Assembly (NCBI GenBank): GCA_016793415.1 | Contig: JAEUMC010000871.1 | Location: 1-14,772 of the forward strand | Direction of reading: 5' to 3' | DNA length: 14,772 bases | Source: Devosia sp. | GTDB lineage: Bacteria > Pseudomonadota > Alphaproteobacteria > Rhizobiales > Devosiaceae | Shown: piece by piece, positions 7,681 through 13,333 of the stretch | Layout: the number at the start of each line of letters is the position of its first letter | How positions within the stretch are numbered: the first letter of the stretch is position 1 | Program-made: the position numbers and the translations under genes | Notes under the pieces: generated by a model | Told to the model about the DNA's origin: nothing | What the model saw: only the letters and a program-made list of their open reading frames with translations | The model's database searches: none

Positions 7681-9702
7681 TCAGAACGCGTACACGGTCA
7701 GCTGTCCGCCGCTCCGGCCGATGGCGTAGACGTCGCTGACGCCGGCGCCGGAGCGCTGCAGTTCGGCGACCAGCTTACCGCTGCCACCCAGCACGCGCTG
7801 CAGGATCTGCACCTTCTTGCTGGCGATCACAGCGTTCACCACCTTGTCCTTGAGGTCGGCGCAGAGGCGCACCTTGACCACCTTGACGCCGTTGACGTTG
7901 GTAAGCACGGCGCGGTTCAGCTGCATCTGCTTGACCTGCGCGATCACCTGCTTGGCATCGTTCGGGTTGCAGGCACGGTTCATGCCGAACCCAGCACCGC
8001 CGCCGCCGGCAACGATCACCCGACCACCGGGGCCGCCCGGGCCACCAGGACCGCCGGGGCCACCAGGACCGCCAGGGCCTCCCGGACCACCAGGGCCGCC
8101 AGGACCGTTACCGCCACCCAGGTCGATGTTGATGTCGCCGATATTGAGCAGGCTGCTGAGGTCGAGCAGGTTGCTCAGGTCGAGATCGGACAGCACACCA
8201 CCCAGATCGAGATCGGACAACAGGCCGCTGAGATCGGTATCGGTCAGGATGTCGCTGAGCGCCAGCCCGTCGAGCAGGCCGATGTCGCCGACATCGCCAA
8301 GGTCGAGCAGGCCGAGATCGCCGAGCTCGAGCACGTCGGTGACGCCGTTCAGCACGCCGCCATCAGCCAGGTCGAGCCCGAGATTGCTCAGGTCCAGCCC
8401 CTGCAGCAGATCGTCGGTGTTGAGCAGGTTGAGTCCGTTCAGCAGGCCGTCTTCGCCGTTGAGGATGCCATCGCCGATATCGAGGCCACCAAGCAGCCCA
8501 TCCTCGCCGTTGAGGATGCCGTCACCCAGCACACCGCCGACATCGAGCCCGCCAAGCAGGCCATCTTCACCGTTGAGAATGCCGTCGCCGATATCGATCC
8601 CGCCCAGCAGACCATCGTCGCTGTTCAGGATGCCGCCGACATCGAGGCCGTTGAGCAGACCATCTTCGCCATTGAGCACTCCGCCGAGCAGGCCGTCCTC
8701 ACCGTTGAGGATACCGTCACCGATATCGACCCCGCCCAGCAGACCATCGTCGCTGCCCAGGATATCGCCGATCTCGATGCTGTCGAGCAGGTTGCTGAGC
8801 TCGAGGCCGTTCAGCACGCCGTCGCCGATGTCGAGACCGCCAAGCAGGCCATCCTCGCCGTTGAGGATGCCGCCGACGTCAACTCCGCCAAGCAATCCGT
8901 CGTCGCCGCCGCCGAGGATGTCCCCGACTTCGAGATCGTTGAGCAGGCCATCGCCGATATCGAGATCGCCCAACAGACCATCGTCGCCAAGCAGGTTGAG
9001 ATCGTTGAGCAGCCCGTCGTCGCCGCCCAGGTTCAGGTCGTTCAACAGCCCATCGCCAATGTCGAGATCGCCGAGCAGACCATCGTCACCGACGATATCG
9101 AGATCGCCAAGCAGCCCATCGTCACCACCGATGTTCAGGTCTCCGAGCAGGCCATCGTCGCCGACGATGTCGCCAAGCAGGCCATCATCGCCGCCCAGGT
9201 CGAGGTCTCCCAGCAGCCCGTCGTCGCCGACGATGTTGCCGAGCAGGCCGTCGTCATCGCCCAGGTCGAGGTTGAGCAGGCTGTTGCTGTCGTTGTCGTT
9301 CTCGCCGCCCAGGTCGACGTCGAGCACGCTACCGTCGTCGTTTCCGCCGATATCGACGATGTTGTTGAGATCGCCGTCGCCGCCCAGGATATTGCCCAGC
9401 AACCCGTCGCCATCACCGTTGCCGTCGCCATCGCCGCCGAGGATGCCGCCGAGCAGACCATCCCCGTCGCTGTCGCCCAGGTTCACGCCGAGGCTCGTAT
9501 CCTCGTCCGAGCCAAGGCCCACATTGACCAGCGCATCATTGCCGGCATCGCCGCTGTCGACATCGAGCACCCCACCGAGCACCGAGTCGCCATCACCGTC
9601 GCCAATAATCCCACCGAGCAGCCCGGCGGCGTTGGCTGGAACCAGACTGGTACTGGCCATAAGCACAATCGCCGCGAGTACTGTAATCTTTTTGGATTGC
9701 AT
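7681..9702 (-). CDS. Exported Gly/Asp/Leu-repeat protein with collagen-like tract and two-Cys C-terminal domain
   Basis: The 673-aa product matches no family I recognise. Residues 1-25 are a clear signal peptide (MQSKKITVLA..., cleavage near PANA). Residues 27-150 are rich in Gly, Asp and Asn. Residues 151-267 form an array of 10-12-residue units such as GLLGDLDIGGDD. Residues 268-430 form 16-17-residue units such as GLLGGIDIGDGILNGED. Residues 430-530 have looser Leu/Asp repeats. Nine PGG triplets span 534-560. A globular-looking C-terminal domain (574-673) has C578 and C614 and ends GGQLTVYAF. That domain resembles the C-terminus of the next minus-strand gene. The body is very acidic, so calcium binding or a surface-matrix role is possible but unproven. 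The start is M at 9702 because AGAGGAGA sits just upstream and the signal peptide follows. Confidence 0.85.
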   Translation of the reverse strand: MQSKKITVLAAIVLMASTSLVPANAAGLLGGIIGDGDGDSVLGGVLDVDSGDAGNDALVNVGLGSDEDTSLGVNLGDSDGDGLLGGILGGDGDGNGDGDGLLGNILGGDGDLNNIVDIGGNDDGSVLDVDLGGENDNDSNSLLNLDLGDDDGLLGNIVGDDGLLGDLDLGGDDGLLGDIVGDDGLLGDLNIGGDDGLLGDLDIVGDDGLLGDLDIGDGLLNDLNLGGDDGLLNDLNLLGDDGLLGDLDIGDGLLNDLEVGDILGGGDDGLLGGVDVGGILNGEDGLLGGLDIGDGVLNGLELSNLLDSIEIGDILGSDDGLLGGVDIGDGILNGEDGLLGGVLNGEDGLLNGLDVGGILNSDDGLLGGIDIGDGILNGEDGLLGGLDVGGVLGDGILNGEDGLLGGLDIGDGILNGEDGLLNGLNLLNTDDLLQGLDLSNLGLDLADGGVLNGVTDVLELGDLGLLDLGDVGDIGLLDGLALSDILTDTDLSGLLSDLDLGGVLSDLDLSNLLDLSSLLNIGDINIDLGGGNGPGGPGGPGGPGGPGGPGGPGGPGGPGGRVIVAGGGGAGFGMNRACNPNDAKQVIAQVKQMQLNRAVLTNVNGVKVVKVRLCADLKDKVVNAVIASKKVQILQRVLGGSGKLVAELQRSGAGVSDVYAIGRSGGQLTVYAF
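8023..8103 (-). repeat. Collagen-like PGG tract within the repeat protein gene
   Basis: Nine consecutive PGG codon triplets (residues 534-560) are encoded here, seen as alternating near-identical 9-base units on the plus strand. Gly at two of three positions departs from a strict Gly-X-Y collagen with varied X and Y, so this may be a flexible spacer and not a triple helix. Confidence 0.9.
8413..8901 (-). repeat. Array of 16-17-residue GLLGG-DIGDGILNGED units
   Basis: Residues 268-430 of the repeat protein. Units begin GLLGG or GLLNG and end NGED or NSDD. The full 17-residue form recurs several times, alongside shortened (11) and lengthened (21) versions. The mixed lengths suggest past duplication and deletion within the array. 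Unit type differs from the upstream array. Confidence 0.85.
8902..9252 (-). repeat. Array of 10-12-residue GLLGDLDIG-GDD units
   Basis: Residues 151-267. Units start GLLGD or GLLND and end GGDD, VGDD or GD. Hydrophobic pairs alternate with Asp/Gly turns, as expected of a beta-solenoid or stacked-sheet repeat. It lacks the strict GGxGxDxLx consensus of RTX nonapeptides. Confidence 0.85.
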
Positions 9703-9749
9703 CACGCTTCTCCTCTGCGAAACATGACGCGACAGTGCTCCCGTCAACC

Positions 9750-9765
9750 TGACAGGACGCTGTCA
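9750..9765. promoter_or_regulatory. Inverted repeat in the leader of the 673-aa protein gene
   Basis: TGACAG-GACG-CTGTCA is a perfect 6-bp inverted repeat with a 4-bp centre. It lies about 50-65 bp upstream of the minus-strand start at 9702, and GTCAAC is repeated nearby (9743-9748 and 9762-9767). It could be an operator or a small leader hairpin; no known consensus is claimed. Confidence 0.35.
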
Positions 9766-9862
9766 ACTAGTACAACGTTGCTTCCGTCACGGAGCACGCA
9801 GTTATCGAAAACATTCCACAATTCCATCATGATGCATCGATTACGCTCTACTACTTATTCTA

Positions 9863-9879
9863 TACGTATCGAATACGTA
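9863..9879. promoter_or_regulatory. TACGTAT-CGA-ATACGTA palindrome upstream of the 673-aa gene
   Basis: Perfect 7-bp arms surround a 3-bp centre, centred about 169 bp upstream of the start at 9702. On the minus strand it is followed directly by an AT-rich TATAGAAT. A related CGTAT-N4-ATACG palindrome lies at the same distance upstream of the paralogous gene, which suggests a shared regulatory site. Confidence 0.5.
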
Positions 9880-9893
9880 GCAGCCGGAATCGG

Positions 9894-9925
9894 AAAGGGG
9901 CGCGACCCGCGGGTCGCGCCCCTTT
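9894..9925 (-). terminator. Rho-independent terminator of the 267-aa paralogue
   Basis: A perfect 32-bp palindrome, AAAGGGGCGCGACCC followed by its exact complement, lies 26 bp beyond the stop codon of the minus-strand gene. The stem ends in TTT on either strand, so it could also stop transcription arriving from the left. Confidence 0.8.
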
Positions 9926-9950
9926 GTTCCGTTCAGCGATACGGCTGGTA

Positions 9951-10754
9951 TCAGTAGACGTAGACCACCAGCTGCCCGCCCTTGCGCTGCACTGCCACCA
10001 CATCGTTCGCGTCGTAGGATGTGCGGCCCAGTGAGGCAGTGATCAGCGCGTCGGACATCACGGCCCGGCGCAGCAGGTTGATCTTCTGGCTCTTGGCGAG
10101 CAGCGCCGCGACCTGCTTCTTGGCGGCCGGGCAAAGCTTGATCGGCACCACCTGCACATTGGCAGCCCGCATCCACGCCTTGATCTCGGCGCCGCTGATC
10201 TTGCCGGCCGCCGCCACCTGCAGCAGCTGCTTGGTGTTGTTGACCGTGCAGTTCACGAGGAAGGTAGCGCCGCCGCCGAGACTGCCGACCAGCACCGGGC
10301 GTCCGTTCGGACCATTGGGGTTATTCGGATTGTCGGGGTCGAGAATGCCGAGGTCGATCGTCACGTCGAGGCCAAGTCCGGCCAGGTCGATGGTGACCGT
10401 GGTGCTCCTGAGCAGGCCAGTGGTCGAAACGTTGGCATTGACCAGCGGGTTGTTGCCCCTGCCGACCGCCGCGTTGACCAGGTTGTTGTTGCTACCACCG
10501 ATGTCGAGATTGACCAGCGCGTCGTTGTCATTGTCGTTGAGCGACAGCAGACCGCCGACATTAGTACCACCACCACCACCGCCGCCGCCCCCACCGCCGC
10601 CGGTGAGACCGTCCGTCAGATTCTCGACCGTATCGGTGACGCCGCCCACGACGCCGCCGAGCGTGCCGCCCAGATCCAAGGCACTTACCGGGGCCACACT
10701 CATGCCCGCGACGATTGCGAACGTCGCCAAGGCCGCAAAAACGTTGCTTCTCAT
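9951..10754 (-). CDS. Exported Gly-rich protein with two-Cys C-terminal domain (paralogue of the 673-aa protein)
   Basis: The 267-aa product is of unrecognised family. Residues 1-25 are a signal peptide (MRSNVFAALA..., cleavage near PVSA). Residues 52-63 are twelve consecutive glycines. NDALVNLDIGG (78-87) matches NDALVNVGLGS in the larger paralogue, and an Asn/Pro/Gly stretch lies near 138-152. The C-terminal domain (about 165-267) aligns with that of the 673-aa protein: C169 and C208, the KQLLQV and IKLCP segments, AKSQKINLLRR (compare ASKKVQILQRV), and the ending GGQLVVYVY. It lacks the long repeat arrays. M at 10754 is preferred because GGAGA lies 6 bases ahead; an ATG two codons upstream sits too close to that site. 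Secretion is well supported; function is unknown. Confidence 0.82.
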   Translation of the reverse strand: MRSNVFAALATFAIVAGMSVAPVSALDLGGTLGGVVGGVTDTVENLTDGLTGGGGGGGGGGGGTNVGGLLSLNDNDNDALVNLDIGGSNNNLVNAAVGRGNNPLVNANVSTTGLLRSTTVTIDLAGLGLDVTIDLGILDPDNPNNPNGPNGRPVLVGSLGGGATFLVNCTVNNTKQLLQVAAAGKISGAEIKAWMRAANVQVVPIKLCPAAKKQVAALLAKSQKINLLRRAVMSDALITASLGRTSYDANDVVAVQRKGGQLVVYVY

Positions 10755-10790
10755 GACCATTCTCCGCTACATCCGCCGCCCGTCGGCTGA

Positions 10791-10819
10791 TGAATATGCA
10801 CGTATCAGGCCGTTGTAAA
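10791..10819 (-). promoter_or_regulatory. Possible promoter of the 267-aa protein gene
   Basis: On the minus strand, TTTACA (10814-10819) and TATTCA (10791-10796) are separated by exactly 17 bp. The -35 hexamer matches TTGACA at 5 of 6 positions; the -10 hexamer is weak. It would give a short leader before the start at 10754. An alternative AT-rich start site lies further upstream, at the 10921 palindrome. Confidence 0.3.
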
Positions 10820-10920
10820 GCTTCGGCGCGATAGGTGATCAACTTGTGATTTGTTGGCCAATATATTCCGCATCTTCGTCAATTGCGCGAATTACGCACT
10901 GACACTTACGGAGCGAGTTT

Positions 10921-10936
10921 GCGTATATTTATACGC
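10921..10936. promoter_or_regulatory. GCGTATA-TT-TATACGC palindrome upstream of the 267-aa gene
   Basis: Perfect 7-bp arms around TT, containing CGTAT-N4-ATACG, centred about 174 bp upstream of the start at 10754. The minus-strand reading includes TATAAAT, which could double as a -10 element. It matches the palindrome upstream of the sister gene in half-site and position. Confidence 0.5.
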
Positions 10937-11380
10937 GGTCACACTTAGGGTGCAGACAATTTTGTTGAACCTTGAGTCCAATGCGAACTGTCACCGAGAC
11001 CTCCTCTCCTGCCTACGCGCCATCACGTAGCCCCGGACTCATCGGCAGTGCCCACCGTTCGACCGCTCGTTACTGCCGAGCTCAGAAACCGCAGGCGGCG
11101 CCGGCCTTTGGATGCTTGGAAATGCTTTGGTAAGGTCTGCGGCCGACTTACGCGAGTCGATTTGGGCAAGATGACAGCAAGCTGACAGCCCGCCGCAACT
11201 TATGAACACACGCCGGCGCTCCGCCTATCGAGGCCACTCAACCTGGCGCGATGGAGTTCAGGGGCGCCCTCGCGCCGCGTTTCGATTCAGGCAAAACGCT
11301 CGGTTTCGCCTTTGCTCTGCACCCCCGCTTAGCGATATCGCGACAAACACGTAGATTCGCTGTCGAGAGATCGCCTCGCC

Positions 11381-11414
11381 AGACAAAGAAGGCGCGAAGC
11401 CGAAGCTCCGCGCC
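11381..11414 (-). terminator. Strong terminator-like hairpin with TTCG tetraloop, minus strand
   Basis: On the minus strand GGCGCGGAGC-TTCG-GCTTCGCGCC forms a 10-bp stem (one G-U pair) closed by a stable UUCG loop, followed by TTCTTTGTCT. No assigned minus-strand gene ends here, so it may close a small unannotated transcript. Confidence 0.55.
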
Positions 11415-11572
11415 CCACCGGCGTCAACAACGAGGGAGCGTCAGCCCTCGCCACATCGGCCGATATTTCTGCACCAGCAATGACATCGCCTGGTGGCTTG
11501 CTGGCATTAACGACGAACTGCCCGGATGGTTGCGGCGTGATGCCGTCGGCGACCTGCGAAACCGGTCGATCA

Positions 11573-11605
11573 AACGCAAAACCCCGCGCCGTTGCCGACG
11601 CGGGG
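11573..11605 (-). terminator. Second terminator-like hairpin, minus strand
   Basis: CCCCGCG (11582-11588) pairs with CGCGGGG (11599-11605). On the minus strand the stem is followed by TTTTGCGTTT. It could stop minus-strand transcription arising inside or upstream of urtA. No gene clearly ends here. Confidence 0.5.
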
Positions 11606-11632
11606 CCGAGGGTGTGGTGCAAACAACCTCTG

Positions 11633-11662
11633 CCGGAAGCGAACTTCCGGTGAGCGATTTTT
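11633..11662 (+). terminator. Possible plus-strand terminator
   Basis: CCGGAAG (11633-11639) and CTTCCGG (11644-11650) form a 7-bp stem with a CGAA loop. TTTTT follows at 11658-11662, seven bases after the stem, which is further than usual. Confidence 0.35.
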
Positions 11663-11806
11663 AGCAGCGCTGCAAAGCCCGGTCACCCCTGGCAGGGCAC
11701 CGGCTGACGCCTCGTTCTTGAGCACCTCGCAGCGATGCCCAAATCTTAAGCAATCGCTAATGGCACTGCCCAGAGAACCGGCAGAGCGATGGCGGCTGCA
11801 TACCAC

Positions 11807-11825
11807 GGTTTCGTCGCGCGAAACC
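11807..11825. promoter_or_regulatory. Inverted repeat GGTTTCG-N5-CGAAACC upstream of the urtA promoter
   Basis: Perfect 7-bp arms around TCGCG, centred about 90 bp upstream of the predicted sigma-54 start site. That is a usual distance for an enhancer-binding activator. It does not match the common NtrC consensus (TGCACC/GGTGCA), so the binding protein is unknown. Confidence 0.35.
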
Positions 11826-11880
11826 CGGCAGCGCGAGAAGAGCCCAGCAAAGTCAGAGGCTTGGCGACGTTTTTCGCTGC

Positions 11881-11896
11881 TGGCACGGCGATTGCA
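11881..11896 (+). promoter_or_regulatory. Sigma-54 (RpoN) promoter of the urea transporter operon
   Basis: TGGCACGGCGATTGCA matches the -24/-12 consensus TGGCACG-N4-TTGCA at every defined position, with GG at 11882-11883 and GC at 11894-11895 (10 bp between). Transcription should start near 11907, giving a leader of about 32 bases with a GGAGG site before ATG 11939. Sigma-54 control by NtrC under nitrogen limitation is established for urea uptake in many bacteria. Confidence 0.8.
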
Positions 11897-11938
11897 ACTT
11901 CTTCCCCGGTGCAAACAACCAAACTGTCGGAGGTAAGT

Positions 11939-13252
11939 ATGACAGGTATCAGTCGCATGATGGCCGGGATCGGCCTGGGGGTCGCGATGACTGCCGGGGC
12001 GCTCGCGCCCCTTAGTGCTTATGCTGAGGACACCATCAAGGTGGGCGTTCTCCACTCGCTGTCGGGGACCATGGCGATCTCGGAGACGACGCTCAAGGAC
12101 ACCATGCTCTTCCTCATCGACGAGCAGAACAAGAAGGGCGGCGTGCTGGGCAAGAAGCTCGAGGCCGTCGTCGTCGACCCGGCGTCCGACTGGCCGCTCT
12201 TCGCCGAGAAGGCGCGTGAACTGATCGCCGTCAACGGCGTCGCCGCCGTGTTCGGCTGCTGGACCTCCTCGTCCCGCAAATCGGTGCTGCCGGTGTTCAA
12301 GGAACTGAACTCGATCCTCTTCTACCCCGTGCAGTACGAGGGCGAAGAGTCCGAGAAGAACGTCATCTACACCGGCGCCGCGCCGAACCAGCAGGCCATT
12401 CCGGCGGTCGACTACCTGATGAGCGAAGAAGGCGGCGCCGTGAAGCGCTGGGTGCTGGAAGCCACCGACTACGTCTACCCGCGCACCACCAACAAGATCC
12501 TCGAGCAGTACCTCAAGGACAAGGGCGTGGCGCCGGAAGACATCAAGATCAACTACACCCCGTTCGGCTTTGCCGACTGGCAGACCGAAGTCGCTGCCAT
12601 CAAGGAGTTCGGCTCGGCCGGCAAGAAGACCGCCGTGGTCTCGACCATCAATGGCGACGCCAACGTGCCGTTCTACAAGGAGCTCGCCAACCAGGGCGTG
12701 AGCGCCGAGGACATCCCGGTCGTCGCCTTCTCGGTGGGTGAAGAAGAACTGGCCGGCATGGACACCACCAACCTCGTCGGCCACCTCGCTGCCTGGAACT
12801 ACTTCCAGTCGGTCGAGAACGACGCCAATGCCGAGTTCATCAAGAACTGGCACGCCTATATCGGCAACGAAGAGCGCACCACCAACGATCCGATGGAAGC
12901 GGCCTATCTCGGCTTCAACCTCTGGGTGCAGGCGGTCGAGAAGGCTGGCACCACCGATACCGACGCAGTGCTCAAGGCCATTGTCGGGCTTGAAGTGCCC
13001 AACCTCACCGGCGGCACGGCCAAGGTTCTCCCGAACCACCACCTGACCAAACCGGTGCTGATTGGCGAAATCCAGGCCGACGGCCAGTTCGAAACCGTCT
13101 GGCAGACCGAAGGCGACGTCCCGGGCGACGCCTGGTCGGACGTACTGCCCGAAGACAAGGGCATCGAGGCCGACTGGACCGACCCGCTGACCGGCTGCGG
13201 CCGCCTCAACACCGCGACCAACACCTGCGAAGTCGCTCCGGCGGCGATGTAA
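11939..13252 (+). CDS. urtA: Urea ABC transporter substrate-binding protein
   Basis: The 437-aa product has the length and sequence of UrtA. An N-terminal signal peptide (residues 1-29, cleavage after AYA) leads to EDTIKVGVLHSLSGTMAISE, the start of a type 1 periplasmic binding fold. Characteristic UrtA stretches follow: VFGCWTSSSRKSVLPVF, the FYPVQYEGEE segment, ATDYVYPRTTNKI and TNDPMEAAYLGF. It captures urea in the periplasm and delivers it to the UrtBC permease and UrtDE ATPases. ATG 11939 is chosen because GGAGG (11929-11933) precedes it and the signal peptide begins there; the frame is open 50 codons further upstream, but that part would cross the promoter. It lies directly behind a sigma-54 promoter and 81 bp before urtB. 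Confidence 0.95.
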   Translation: MTGISRMMAGIGLGVAMTAGALAPLSAYAEDTIKVGVLHSLSGTMAISETTLKDTMLFLIDEQNKKGGVLGKKLEAVVVDPASDWPLFAEKARELIAVNGVAAVFGCWTSSSRKSVLPVFKELNSILFYPVQYEGEESEKNVIYTGAAPNQQAIPAVDYLMSEEGGAVKRWVLEATDYVYPRTTNKILEQYLKDKGVAPEDIKINYTPFGFADWQTEVAAIKEFGSAGKKTAVVSTINGDANVPFYKELANQGVSAEDIPVVAFSVGEEELAGMDTTNLVGHLAAWNYFQSVENDANAEFIKNWHAYIGNEERTTNDPMEAAYLGFNLWVQAVEKAGTTDTDAVLKAIVGLEVPNLTGGTAKVLPNHHLTKPVLIGEIQADGQFETVWQTEGDVPGDAWSDVLPEDKGIEADWTDPLTGCGRLNTATNTCEVAPAAM

Positions 13253-13267
13253 GGCCACGCGAACTCC

Positions 13268-13292
13268 GGCGACGGCGGCCTCCGCCGTCGCC
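13268..13292 (+). other. Intercistronic hairpin between urtA and urtB
   Basis: GGCGACGGCGG (13268-13278) and CCGCCGTCGCC (13282-13292) form a perfect 11-bp stem with a 3-nt loop, 16 bp after the urtA stop. No T-run follows, so it is more likely an mRNA-stabilising or partial attenuation structure. Such structures often let a binding-protein gene be expressed above its permease. Confidence 0.6.
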
Positions 13293-13333
13293 CCTGCTCA
13301 TGTCTCTGACTTCACCGCGATAGAGCGACCACG

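Larger units (their letters stand above)
10937..11880. other. Long stretch without a convincing gene
   Basis: No reading frame here combines a ribosome-binding site, the strong third-position GC of the neighbours and recognisable protein content. The best plus-strand frame (11251-11664) and minus-strand frame (11329-11622) overlap each other and are crossed by terminator-like hairpins. The region holds three hairpins (11391-11414, 11582-11605, 11633-11650), a 19-bp inverted repeat (11807-11825) and a 13-bp direct repeat GGTGCAAACAACC (11616-11628 and 11908-11920). I saw no tRNA. It may contain a small RNA, a decayed gene or upstream control sites for urtA. Confidence 0.5.

Noticed and set aside
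8413..9252. Regular repeats considered as a CRISPR array
   Set aside because: The repeats are in-frame codon repeats with no constant spacer length or unique spacers, and no cas genes are present.
8413..9252. RTX calcium-binding toxin repeats
   Set aside because: The GGxGxDxLx nonapeptide is not kept, the protein has a Sec-type signal peptide, and there is no type I secretion gene nearby.
7817..9727. Plus-strand frame of 636 codons rich in Ser, Pro and Arg
   Set aside because: It is the antisense of the repetitive minus-strand gene and is open only because the repeats avoid stops in that frame. The minus-strand reading has a signal peptide, ribosome-binding site, terminator and a paralogue.
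11040..11320. Possible tRNA, from GTTCGAC- and TTTCGATTC-like stretches
   Set aside because: The flanking bases do not form a T-arm and no acceptor or anticodon stem could be drawn.
11329..11622. Minus-strand frame of 97 codons
   Set aside because: Two terminator-like hairpins lie within it and codon usage is unlike the surrounding genes.
11251..11664. Plus-strand frame of 137 codons with a protein-like stretch near its C-terminus
   Set aside because: There is no ribosome-binding site, third-position GC is lower than in the neighbours, and three hairpins lie inside it. It could be a remnant, but a live gene is not supported.
11570..13258. Minus-strand frame of 562 codons
   Set aside because: It is antisense to urtA and crosses the sigma-54 promoter; no domain is visible.
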